The translations under genes were made by a program, and so were the position numbers. From assembly GCA_022560025.1 (NCBI GenBank), contig JAFISE010000020.1:186001-250000 (forward strand): a DNA stretch of 64,000 nt, written 5' to 3'. Under the pieces are notes generated by a model. It searched no databases, was not told the origin of the DNA, and saw only the letters and a program-made list of their open reading frames with translations. The number at the start of each line of letters is the position of its first letter. Positions within the stretch are counted from its first letter, which is position 1. The DNA is from Stagonosporopsis chrysanthemi (taxonomy: Eukaryota; Ascomycota; Dothideomycetes; Pleosporales; Didymellaceae). This document shows, piece by piece, positions 41,520 to 52,263 of the stretch.

Positions 41520-43429
41520 TTAAACGTCAATGAGGTTCTCGTCCTGCTGCCCATTCTGACTCTCGTTTTGGGCTGCGTTGTCCTTTGCATCTTTCGCAGC
41601 CGCAGTCTTCTTGCTGTCACCCTGACCGCGACTTCTCTGGTAGTACTGGTCAAGAACCTTGGCAGGAATACGGTTGAGAAGCTCCTTGGGGAAGATACGG
41701 AGCAGAGACCATGCAAGGTCAAGCGACTCGAAGATGGTTCGAGACTCGTATGCGCCCTGAGCGATGAAAGAGCGCTCGAACTTCTCGAGGAACTCCAGAG
41801 ACAGCTTGTCCTCCGAAGACAAAGCCTCCTCACCAACGACTGCCTTCATAGCAGCGGCATCACGACCAATGGCGTACTTGGCGTACAGTTGGTTGGAAAC
41901 ATCGCCGTGATCCTTTCGGGTGCGACCCTCACCGATAGCAGACTTCATGAGACGAGAGAGCGAGGGCAGGACGTTGATCGGGGGGTAGATGCCCTTGTTG
42001 TACAGCTGACGATCGATGAAGATCTGACCTTCCGTGATGTAGCCTGTCAAATCAGGGATGGGATGTGTGATATCTGCATAAAGTCAGCTCGTGCGCCGTT
42101 GAAAACAAAATGAGGCGGTGCTCACCATCGTTGGGCATGGTCAGGATGGGAATCTGGGTGATGGAGCCATTTCGGCCCTCGACACGACCAGCTCGCTCGT
42201 AGATGGTCGACAAATCCGTGTACATGTAACCAGGGTAACCACGACGACCGGGGACCTCTTCACGGGCAGCAGACACCTCACGGAGGGCATCGCAGTAGGA
42301 CGACAAGTCGGTCAAGATGACCAGGACGTGCTTCTCGAGCTGATAAGCATAGTACTCGGCGGTGGTCAGGGCGAGACGAGGGGTAATGATACGTTCGATG
42401 CTGTTGCGCGTCAGTAAGTCGGCCTGAAGCTGTGATGGGCACTCACGTAGGGTCGTTCGCCAAGTTCAAGAAAAGCGTGACACGCTCCATACTGCCGTTC
42501 TCCTCGAAATCCCTTGTGAAGAAACGGGCCGTCTCCAAGTTGACACCCATAGCACCGAAAACGATAGAGAAGTTGTCTGCGTGTCCATCATGTACGCCTT
42601 TGTCGACCCTGGTGGGTCCGCTGACCAAACTGGCCTGTCGGCAAATCTGGGCGGCGATCTCGTTGTGAGGCAGACCGGACGACGAGAAGATAGGGATCTT
42701 CTGGCCACGGGCAATCGAGTTCATGGTGTCGATGGCAGAGATACCGGTAGAGATCATTTCCTCGGGGTACACCTGATGGGGTCAGTTGCATACTGAGATT
42801 TACTGCAGGACGACGTCTTACACGCGAGTATGGGTTGATGGGGCTACCGTTGATATCAAGGTAGTCCTCAGCAAGCACTTTGGGACCCTTGTCAATGGCC
42901 TTTCCAGATCCATCGAAGATACGGCCCAACATGTCCTCGGAGACACCAAGCTTCAAACTGTGCCCTGTGAACTCGACTTTGGTCTGTAGTTGTCAGATCT
43001 GTGCTCCAAAAGCCGTGAATTCGCGTGTACCTTCTGGACATCGATGCCAGATGTGCCTTCAAAGACCTGGATCGCAGTTAGGGGCGTGTTGGATTCGAAT
43101 ATTGGAAGCCAAGTGTACCTGGACAATAGCGCGGTCACCTGCAAGCTGAGATTAGCTTCTGCGCGACGGTGCAGGAGTGCGCCAGCTTACCTCGAGCTTC
43201 GAGGACCTGTCCAGAGCGCTCGGTGCCATCAGGCAGCGTGAGAGAGACAATCTCATTGAACCGGGGGAATTTGACCTGTCCACCCAGTGTGTAAGCGGAT
43301 ATCAGACTGCGCCTGTCTTCGATGGCTGCGTACGTTGTCGAGGATGACCAGAGGGCCGTTCACGCCGCCGATGGTGTTGTACCGTATCCGTGGCTGGACG
43401 GACATCATGCGGGGGTCGAGGCTGGCCAT
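41520..43429 (-). CDS. VMA2: V-type proton ATPase subunit B
   Basis: Eight exons on the minus strand: 43429-43334, 43275-43191, 43138-43119, 43066-43031, 42983-42822, 42772-42447, 42400-42126 and 42073-41520, giving 517 aa, the same length as yeast Vma2. It is the nucleotide-binding, mostly non-catalytic V1 subunit at vacuole and Golgi membranes. Very conserved strings: [135 protein letters not shown] and GYITEGQIFIDRQLYNKG. Two successive exons are only 20 and 36 nt. The frame stays open 74 codons upstream of the chosen ATG, but length and alignment favour 43429. The tail is Lys/Gln/Asp-rich. Confidence 0.97.
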
Positions 43430-45647
43430 TTTGGCGGTGTTGATGAGCAGTTCGCGGGGGTTCGTGTCGCTCGGAGGCAAAGAGTTCGGCGGGCGCAATA
43501 GGCGGTGGTCCTCGTTGGTCTGGGTGACGAAGTTGGAGGTGGGCGAGCTAGTGTTGGAACGTCGGTGCGCTATGACGATTGCCGTAGATAGCTTCAAGCC
43601 GCAGCGCTGCGTGTGCACACTGCTGCAGACTGCACCAGCACAATCTACCATGGGAATTCAAACGTCCAAAGCTGGTTTGCATTTACGTGATGCAAGGCAG
43701 ATGGCAACTGCATTTCTTCTGCCATGTGTTGTTGCAAGCAGGAGCTCTTGAGCCAGCCAGTAGACAATAGGAACGCGTCGTCCTCACATACAAAGGCATA
43801 CAACACACATGCTGACGGATGTCAAATTCAAAAAAAAAGTTATCATTCAAGTCTACACTCTCTAAGATAATCCGTCCATCGCTACACTCATACCAACTCC
43901 AAAACTAAGGGTATCATCGTGCAAGTGTTGAGCGTGCGCGGGGGTCGAATTTGGACATCTATGATGCTTGTTAGCGAGTGCTTCAGAAGAGCATACTGCG
44001 AAGCATTTCGTGTAAAGTGCCAAAGGTCAGACATCCAAGGAAGACATTCGTATTGCGTTCAGAGTCTCAGTTAAGGTTCATAGGTCGAGACTAACGTGGA
44101 AACTGCGAATAGTGGAAGATTTCATCATATAGATGGCGGTGGGAAAGTAGGAAGTAATGTGTAACGTACCATGACCACAGCTGCACGAGCTGGCAATGAC
44201 TGGAGGTCAGTAGCGAACAAACGCGCAGGCGCTGACACGAGTGCTGCACGCGGCGGCAGGCAGCGATTCTACGTGTACTCGGGAGCCACCTCAGACATGT
44301 CAGGTGTGTGGGTCGCAGTCGAGCTTCTACTGTATCTGTGCTGGGCTGTTAGCGTTGTGAAGCCCGGGATCTAGCAGCAAAGAAGAGTAGATGTGGAGGT
44401 CAGACAACAGTACTGGCAAGTAGCAGTCGCCCGGCGAAGGGCAACCGAACAGCGCTGCTTTCTTCAAGGTCGAATCGGATTGGAAAAGAAGTTGCATGAG
44501 TATCATCTCGCCAAGTGTGCGAAAAGCTGGAAAAAGACGTGCGGTGCGGACTTACTCGGCAGTGTGGCCTGGGAGAGCCCAACACGAGGCTCACAGGCGG
44601 CGCCGGCGTGCTCAACGCGACATGGCACTGCGAGAAACTCGGTGTTGGGCTGGTGTCGAAAAGTTGTTGGCGAAGAAAGTGCAGAAGGCGCTGGAGAAAA
44701 GTGAGGGCTGTGTTAGCGTGGCCGCCAAGGCCTGGCCCGATTCAGAAGGCGTCACCGCCGCCAGCAGGCTGTGGGTACGGCCTCATTACCGTGGCTCGTG
44801 GCTGCTACAAGAGCATTGCTGCAGACAGAGTCCAAAGCCCGACGCGCGATCCAGTCTTCTCGTCCGCCGCGCAGACGTCTTGTGGTTGCGGAAGCGTGCT
44901 GCGAGTGCAAACCACGCTGTCCCGGTTCCAGGCCAGCCATCCCCTAGCCGCTTCTTCGCACGTCTCCGCAGATCACCTTTGACACCACCACCATCGAGCG
45001 CCCGTGTTCCTGGCACCACCTCAGGCCTTGGACCCTCTGCGCCCGGCAGACGCCTCGTCGCATACTCGTCCGCGACCCATCGACCTGCCCAGCGCCCATT
45101 GCGGCCGTTCTCCTGTTACCGGGGCTCGCTTTATCTTCGCTCTGCTGGCGGACCGGCTGCGACAACACCGCACCGCACGACCCCATATAGCGCCAGCACC
45201 CGCACCAGCCCTCAACACCCACCCACACCACCACCCCGCGCGCCTGCGAGCCTGCGCCGCCCATCCGCGCGCCCCGGCCGCCCGTCAGGCTTAGTTGTCG
45301 TCTCTCCGCTGCAGCACTTGCCGCTCGCCGACCAACGCGGCGCCTGTCACGCCGATCGCGACTTCCGCGCGGGCATCCCACACCTCACCGTCGCCGCGCT
45401 CTCGCGTGCCAGACGTGCAACGTTACCTACCAGCTGGATCGCTGTATCGACACGCGGTTGCTCTTGACCTTTTCCTTGGCACTGTCGCCGCCGGTCGCGC
45501 ATGCTGTGTGAGCGATAGCAGTACGGACCACGCACCCCGTCACTCGGCCATTTCCAATCCCCCGTCGCGTTCTCCGCCCCTGCTCCACCCGGTAGGTCCC
45601 CCAAGCCGGACAGCAACGCGCCTTTTTGCGCACATTGAGCGAACAAG
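43430..45647. other. 2.2-kb intergenic region with long leader of the PtaB-like gene
   Basis: Divergent region between VMA2 and the PtaB-like gene. The right 1.2 kb is GC-rich with long spurious frames rich in Arg, Pro and Ser in all frames. The size fits a long 5' leader or complex promoter of a developmental regulator. No protein-coding gene supported. Confidence 0.45.
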
Positions 45648-46299
45648 ATGATGACGACAAGCTATCCGCATAACGGTGGCATGCACCCTCAAGGGTTGCC
45701 GCCCGGGCACCCCATGGCAGGGGGAGGCCCGAACCCTGGCCAGCATATGCCGCCAGGTATGCATCCAGGTGTATCAGGCCCACCCGTGAGCCAGGCAGGG
45801 CCTATGATGGGCATGCAACCAGGCATGGGGCCAAATGCTCACGCGCTATCCCACCTGCAGCCCCAGCAGGCGCAAATGTTCCAGCAGCAACAACAGCACC
45901 CTTCGATGAGTGAGTCAAACCCTCTTGCGCTTCCATTTCATCGACTGACAGCACTCCGCAGTGAACCCAGCCATGTTGCAACGCCAGGCTCATCTCCAGC
46001 AGCAGGCTTACATGCGACAACAACAATCGCAACAAATGCAACAACAGCAAGGTGGCATGGGCATGGGCTTTCCAAATACAATGGGAGGCATGACCCCGCA
46101 GCAGATGCAGCAGATACGGGCGCAGCAGCAGATGGCACAGGGACAACCATTTGTCCAGCTGCCGCCACACATATTACAACAGCAACAGCAGTTGGCGAAT
46201 CAACAAGGCGGCAATCCTCATCAAGCTGCTGCTATGGCACAGGCGCAAGCTGCGCATCAGGCCCAGCAAGCTCAGCAGCAGCAAGCTCAGCAACAACAA

Positions 46300-46334
<35 letters not shown>

Positions 46335-48100
46335 CTTGCAGCAGCAACAGGCAATCGCGATGCAGCACGCGCAATCCCAATCAAGCAACCACAGTCAATC
46401 AGGGAATCAAGGGCCACCGACAACGTCGCAGCCACAACAACAACAAGGGCCGTTACGTCCACCATCCGCCATGAGCCACCAGGGTCAAGCGTCACCTGCT
46501 GCTCAGCCTCAACCCCCTCAACAGCCGCAGCCGCAGCAGCAGCCGCAACAGCAGCAGCAGCCGCCGCAGCCACAACCGCAACAGTCGGGACCTCAACCTC
46601 AACAGCAGACACCGGCACCAGCCCAGCCGCCGAGTCTGCCCCAACAGCCCGGCCAGCAACCCCAGAACCAAGCTCAGATGCAACAGCGCAACGCTGCAAT
46701 GGCACAACAAGCCCAAGCCCACGCACAAAGCCAAGCACAAGCACAAGCGCAAGCTCGGTCGCTTGCAATGATGAAGCAGAACCAAGCGCAATCTGATGGG
46801 CAAGGAACATTGAAGCTGATGAATTTCGTGGATCGGCTAGGCAAATTCAACGTAAGTGCAGTGGTGCTGTTTGCAGACATAAGCTAACACAAATAGTCGT
46901 CTCGTGGAGAACAGAACCAGGTGTCTTTGTGGCAAGGCTTCGTGGATAAGTTCTTCAACGAGAGTGGTTCGTTCATACACGTGCTCTATTCAACATCGGC
47001 AGAACGAACGAAACAATTTGAAATTGTTTGCGCTGCGTTACCACGCTACTTTTACACGGTCTTCAACACGGACATCCAGAACATTCAAATCACGTTGGAT
47101 GGAGCCAAGGAAAACAACGGTCCCTCGGAGACTAAGGTCACCTGCGATCGCGCAAAGTTTATATACACCTACGAAAACCAGTGCCAGGTATATTCCCTCT
47201 CAACCGTTTGCATAAGCTTCGCACTAATCATATTGACAGGTCGTCTACACTGGAAAGCTAACAGCATTCTGGTCAGGCTCTGACAAGATGGAGTGGCTAC
47301 AATTTGAAGGAACAGGACACCAACAGTATATTCCACGAAATGCTCTCGAGCAACTATTTCAGCAACCATCGCCCAACCCAATGAACCCGAACCAGTCTCC
47401 GCGCATGAACAAAAATTCAGCCAAGAACAAGCAGCTTCAACAGCGTAACGCACTCGAGCCCCCTGAGTCGTATCTGCCTCTGTCCAAACTGCTCAGTACT
47501 GGCGTCACCGACCTAGGCATACCTCCTGCACTGCAGCATTATCTCGAGGTCAGCATCTCTCAACGCTTTCAACCTGTGTACCGACACTGACCGGACCAGA
47601 TTTACGAAACGATGAACAACATGTCAAGCTTGATGACCCACTATCTTGAGAGCTCCACCATGAAACCTAGCGAGGCGCTCGAGTCCTGGAACAGCATGAT
47701 GCAAACAACGTCCGGCGCCATGGTCCAGCAAAATCCACAGATGCAAGGTCAGCAGAACCCTGGCCAGCAGCAAGGAAATATGCCGCCAGGAGTACGCGGA
47801 CCCCAAGGTCCGGGTCAGCCCGGGCAACCAATGTTCATGTCACCAGCTATGGCCAATCAGTTACTGCCTAACGGAGCTATGAATGGATCGCCTCATATGA
47901 TGCACACGCCCTCACCTGCATCCCATCAGATGGTCAAACAACAGAGTCAAAACTCCCATACGGCGAGCGTCAATACCTCGCCTAACATCACTGGGAAACG
48001 AAGGCGGAGCACCGTCAAGATAGATCAGGACGATGACGGCCCCAAGATTAAGCAGAGTCCGCGAGTTGGAGGTGGAAAGAGAATGAAGGCAGGCAATTAA
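45648..48100 (+). CDS. ptaB: LIM-domain-binding protein PtaB-like (adhesion/morphogenesis regulator)
   Basis: Five exons, 45648-45909, 45962-46851, 46897-47187, 47240-47548 and 47600-48100, giving 750 aa. The N-terminal ~400 residues are a Gln/Pro/Met-rich low-complexity region with long CAG/CAA runs. The LDB/SEUSS-type dimerisation domain follows: VSLWQGFVDKFFNESGS, HVLYSTSAERTKQFEIV, ALPRYFYTVFNTDIQNIQIT, TKVTCDRAKFIYTYENQCQV, VVYTGKLTAFWSGSDKMEWL, then YLPLSKLLSTGVTDLGIPPA and IYETMNNMSSLMTHYLESS. A basic KRRRSTVK near the end could serve as nuclear localisation signal. In Aspergillus, PtaB works with SomA downstream of PKA to control adhesion and conidiation; in yeast the relative is Mfg1. 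Assignment of the same role is by family. All exon phases close correctly. Confidence 0.88.
46280..46345 (+). repeat. CAG/CAA (polyglutamine) repeat in the PtaB-like gene
   Basis: Interrupted CAG/CAA codons, including about ten uninterrupted CAG from 46302, encode a polyglutamine stretch. Further Gln-rich runs occur at 46520-46580. Likely length-variable between strains. Confidence 0.8.
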
Positions 48101-49197
48101 GCTGCTCCATTCTTGATCTTTGCTCAAGTTTATTGCTGTCGACAGACGTTTCCGTTCTCGCAAGCACGGAATTAGCAACGTCTGGTCTGCCTCCTGCTGT
48201 CTTGAGCAACCTTTCCCTGTTGCGCCTCGGTCTTGCTTCGTCCATCGGCAGTTGTAAGTCATGGTTGACCGCGGGCATTGCAACAGCGAGAGTCAAGCCT
48301 GAACTCTTGACTTCTTGTTGCCCTACTGCCCGGCATCACACCTTTGATCATGTTCAGCGCGGCGTTTCGACTTTCAGTCTTATCATCATTTTCTACACCA
48401 TCTCATCCGGCGTACGCTATCTTTCACCATTGGGCGGAATACCTGTCGTTGTTGTTGTTGTTCTTCCATGCGCCATCTCATCGATCATCTTCCTGTTGGC
48501 GTCAACGGCATTCTGTGCGCATATCCTCATTGCTCACTGTTTGAGTTATATAATCACTTCCTGTACATTACGGTATGCTCATGCGGGCGCGTTCCTGCAA
48601 CACGCGTCGGTGCGATAGGAAAAGCATCATGGTTTGGATACGTGAAGAGAAATATCGAAATGGCTTTATACGGAATTTAAGACTTAACGACCACACTCTT
48701 CAAATCCGTCTTTAAATATGGATTACACTGCTTATGTTTACTAATCAGATGTATAGTGGGGACGCACTGCTCTGTCCCATGACGTGAGCAATATATCAAG
48801 AGCAACCAAGTGTCAATTCTCGGGCGTGGTAGACTATGAGCGGTTTCGCTCAGATCATGTAAGTGTGAGAAGCTTTCGGGTGCAAATCGCGATGCGAAGA
48901 GAACTCGTCATCTCGCGTTATTTTATTGACTTCACTAGCAAAGGCGTCGAGCAGGATACGGATCTCGAAAGCCACTACACACACATCGCAGCAGGGACAA
49001 ACAGGGAGTTTTCAGTGGTCCTAGATGGAGCATAGCAGCGTGTTGAGTATCGATGAAGGAGCATCATCACAGTGTCCTGCGTAGCAAACTGGAGGGTGTA
49101 TTCATGCGGCGATGGTGCGTTTGCCCATCGCCAGCAGTAGAGTTACAAAAGGTATGAACAGTGATTATACAAACAAGGGCTACACTCGCACGCCGGC
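48101..49197. other. Convergent intergenic region 1.1 kb
   Basis: 3' flanks of the PtaB-like gene and the bL28m gene. No supported gene; T-rich tracts and GTTGTTGTT near 48448-48460. Confidence 0.5.
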
Positions 49198-50682
49198 TCA
49201 CGCACGCGGCCTTTGCTCCGCAGCCTTGTTGCTCGAGTCGACCAGCGCTGCCCACGCGTCCCCACCAGCGGGCGAGTCCTTGTGCGCGGCCTGGTAAATC
49301 GCGTCCAGACCGGGGCTGCTTGCCTCCTTCATCTCCGCCACGCTCTGCTCGATGTACTCCTGCGCGCCGCCCGCAGCCTGCGCTTTGATCGCCAGGTCCG
49401 CTTTGCGGATCGCGCGCTCCAGATACTGCCGCCGCTGCTCCGAGAGCGCCTGGTTCGTGGATGCTGTCTCTGCTTCTGCGACGGCCTTTGCGAACTCGGC
49501 TTTTCTGCTGGCCTTCAGCGCCTCAGGGCCGCCGAGCGCGGCGATGTTGGCCTGGATCTGGGCGAGCTTCTCTGCGTTTGCTTCTTGCTTCGCTTTCAGA
49601 TGGGCTTCTTTGCCCCCTGCGTCTTTTGCCTGCGCGCGGAGATGTTCCTTGTATGCAATCTGGCGAAGCTGAGCGATGTGCAGGTTGGGGTTCTTCAAGC
49701 GTTGCTGGAGCTTGTTGAGGTCCTTCGCACTGAACATGTCCTTTGTTTTCTCGTAAAATTTCTCCTGCAGCTTCCATTTGGCGTCCATGCGCTCCCTTTG
49801 GCGCACAAATGCGAGCTTGAGCCCTTCTTCGATGCTGTCAACGAGCCCCCTCGACAGATAACGCTCTGCGGCTTTGGTGGCTGAGATGTATTCGCCGTAT
49901 GCCTTTTTGCGAGCCTCGACCTCCACACTGTCCAGTGCGTGCTTGAGTGTGGCTTCCGTGCTGCTGGCCTCATCCTCAGCGCCCTCTTCTCCGGCCCACA
50001 TGCCCTGCTCAACGTCACGGACATCCGCTGCCTGAGCAAGAGCTTGCTCACGAGCCAAGACACGGTCTGCGTACTTCTGCTGGGAGAGCATCTCGGGAGT
50101 GGGCCACTGTTTGTCGATGGTAGCCTGGTCAATGCCCAATGCGACGGCTTCGGCGCGCAGTCGCTCGATGACCTCTGGCCTCTGCATCAAAGTCCATCTT
50201 AGTGCCCAGCCGGTGGGACCAAGCTCTTTCACGCGCTGAACGCTGTCCTTGAGCAAGTATTCGTCTAGACCACCTTCACGATCAATAGTCTTCATGACGT
50301 TTGACGTAACGCGCAATTTTATCCTCTTCTTCAATGCAACCGAGTACAAGCTCTTGGACAACACGTTCGGTGTCCACTTTCTCCTTGTCTTGGTCTCAGT
50401 CTTACGTGAGACGTTGTTGCCGAACTGGATCGACGACTGGCCGTAGAGACCCTTGTTCGCCTGCTTGAACAGCGCATGGTCGCCGTAGGGATAATCGGGG
50501 ATGTGAGGATCTGTCGAGATGATGTGCTTGGGCAGGTGGGAGCCGAGATCGCCGCCCTTTCGCCGTTGTAGCGGGTTCTTGTTGTAGAGGGATGCGGAGG
50601 TGGTGAAGGTACGCTGTGTAGACGCCGGGGCGCGCAGGACGGTGGCCAGGTGCCCCGACAACAATTGGCAGCGGGGATGCAT
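49198..50682 (-). CDS. MRPL24: Mitochondrial ribosomal protein bL28m
   Basis: Single exon on the minus strand, 494 aa from the ATG at 50682 (MHPRCQLLSGHLATVLR); further upstream ATGs exist but give a poor sequence. The presequence ends near FTTSASLYNKNPLQRRKGGD. The bL28 core is clear: HALFKQANKGLYGQSSIQFG, NNVSRKTETKTRRKWTPNV, SKSLYSVALKKRIKLRVTSN, VMKTIDREGGLDEYLLKDS. The core is about 190 residues; the remaining ~300 form a charged Ala/Glu/Lys/Gln-rich helical extension (ALAQAADVRDVEQGMW; KAYGEYISATKAAERYLSRG; AKQEANAEKLAQIQANIAAL). Yeast Mrpl24 is much shorter, so the extension is a fungal elaboration on the outside of the mitochondrial large subunit, an inference. It shares a 275-bp divergent promoter with PTH2. 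Confidence 0.9.
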   Translation of the reverse strand: MHPRCQLLSGHLATVLRAPASTQRTFTTSASLYNKNPLQRRKGGDLGSHLPKHIISTDPHIPDYPYGDHALFKQANKGLYGQSSIQFGNNVSRKTETKTRRKWTPNVLSKSLYSVALKKRIKLRVTSNVMKTIDREGGLDEYLLKDSVQRVKELGPTGWALRWTLMQRPEVIERLRAEAVALGIDQATIDKQWPTPEMLSQQKYADRVLAREQALAQAADVRDVEQGMWAGEEGAEDEASSTEATLKHALDSVEVEARKKAYGEYISATKAAERYLSRGLVDSIEEGLKLAFVRQRERMDAKWKLQEKFYEKTKDMFSAKDLNKLQQRLKNPNLHIAQLRQIAYKEHLRAQAKDAGGKEAHLKAKQEANAEKLAQIQANIAALGGPEALKASRKAEFAKAVAEAETASTNQALSEQRRQYLERAIRKADLAIKAQAAGGAQEYIEQSVAEMKEASSPGLDAIYQAAHKDSPAGGDAWAALVDSSNKAAEQRPRA

Positions 50683-50957
50683 GATCGCTATGGTGGCCGG
50701 CGACGGTGATGTGGCCGAGGCGTTGGGGTGGATGGCAACGACACGGAGGTCCGCTGCTCGAAATCTTTCGAGATGGCGGCAACGTCCGTGCCCACCACTG
50801 CAGTTGCGCTGCGTTGCGGAGACGAGTTGGCGCACTACGACATCACCGCGCAAACGGCGATACTCGTACCTTTCGACGACATCTAGCACCTCGTCGCTCA
50901 CACCTCCGCACGCTAACATTGGTCTGAAACCGTTCGAGCGCGGCTGCAACTTTCACG

Positions 50958-51611
50958 ATGCAAGAAAGCACTCAACCCTCGACCGCGAACATTGCGCTCG
51001 CGTGCGCAATCCTGGCCGGCGTCACGGGCTACTTTCTCGGCACAGCAAAATCTCTCGGTCTATTCGGAGGCAGTCCAATCTCTGAGCCATCGCGGAGAAA
51101 GAGCGAGAAGGCCCAAGAATCCGAGGACGAGGACGAGGACGAATCGAGCGATGATGAGGATGACGACACAGCTCCTGCTGAGTTTCCTGGGCACACCGAA
51201 GAGTGCAAGATGGTGCTGGTAGTGCGAACCGACCTGGGCATGACAAAGGGTATGTATTCATCTATAAAATGCTACATAACTTGCTGACCACCTCGCCCCG
51301 CAGGTAAGATTGGTGCGCAGTGTGGTCACGCAACGCTAGCATGCTACAAGCACTTCCTACGACATGCACCGAACTCGATTATTCTCCAGCGCTGGGAGCG
51401 AATGGGCCAGGCCAAGGTAGCGCTGCAGGTCAAGGGCGAAGAGGAACTGGAGATACTGCAGGCGCAGGCCGTGAGTTTGGGCTTGGTTGCACACATCATT
51501 CATGATGCAGGTCGCACGCAGATCGCAAGTGGGAGTGCGACTGTGCTGGGAATTGGACCAGCGCCGAAGGGTGTTATCGACCAAGTCACCGGTCACCTGA
51601 AGCTGCTGTAG
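50958..51611 (+). CDS. PTH2: Peptidyl-tRNA hydrolase 2
   Basis: Two exons, 50958-51249 and 51304-51611, giving 199 aa. Pth2 releases peptides from prematurely dropped peptidyl-tRNA. A membrane segment at about residues 10-30 (ANIALACAILAGVTGYFLGT) suggests anchoring in the mitochondrial outer membrane, as in animal PTRH2. An acidic Ser/Glu/Asp linker (EDEDEDESSDDEDDD) follows. The catalytic domain reads MVLVVRTDLGMTKGKIGAQC, GHATLACYK, WERMGQAKVALQVKGEEEL, LVAHIIHDAGRTQIASGS and VLGIGPAPKGVIDQVTGHLK, all typical, with the Lys/Gln/His/Asp/Thr active residues in place. The intron is 54 nt and splits a Gly codon at the conserved MTKGK. Confidence 0.95.
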
Positions 51612-52263
51612 ACCAGTATCATTGCGAAGCTACAGCCGTGAAGGATGGACAGTCCGAGCGACCGACTAGTGCTGGAAAGGAACAGACATTAAGTTCAGGT
51701 CGATCAATCATGGCAGCACTTGCTTCTCTAACTTCACAAGAAAGCTTAGATGCACAAGTAGTATGTAGCCAACTGGGTTTGTCCCAAGCGTCATAGACCG
51801 ACGGTCTAGCAAAAGGGAACAGGAATCAGTCTGCCTGGCACGCACCTTTCACCGAGCTCAAACCTTTCGGCAAGCTCAGGTTTCCAGCAACGCGCCGACT
51901 TGCTCTCCAGCCTGTCGTTCAGATATTGACGTCCACTGATCAAGACGGCTCCATGGTCACGAACGAACTGCCAGCTCTCGACTGAACACACCCCGAGAGG
52001 TGGACAGGAGAAGTGGCACAGGCTGTTGGTGAGAGGAAGCATGATTGCACCGTAGAAATTTATTTTGTAGCTGGCGCGCAGGGACCTGACGCGCTAGCGC
52101 TAGCGGCGCTTGGCCGCGAACTTGAATGTGAACGAACTCCACGCCTGCGACCAACACTCACTTCGGCCAAGGTTCACCGACCACAAGCGAGATAGTGTGT
52201 GGGTGAAAGCTGTTTTGCAACCGCCCTTCTCTCCTGTAACCCTCTCCAGCAACATCGGACACC
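51612..52263. promoter_or_regulatory. Intergenic region upstream of SNU66
   Basis: 652 bp between two plus-strand genes. No gene seen. A short GCGCTAGCGCTAGC direct repeat lies near 52089-52102. Confidence 0.4.

Noticed and set aside
44496..45467. 323-codon plus-strand frame upstream of the PtaB-like gene
   Set aside because: Arg/Pro/Ser-rich low complexity present in all frames of this GC-rich leader; no conserved string or start context.
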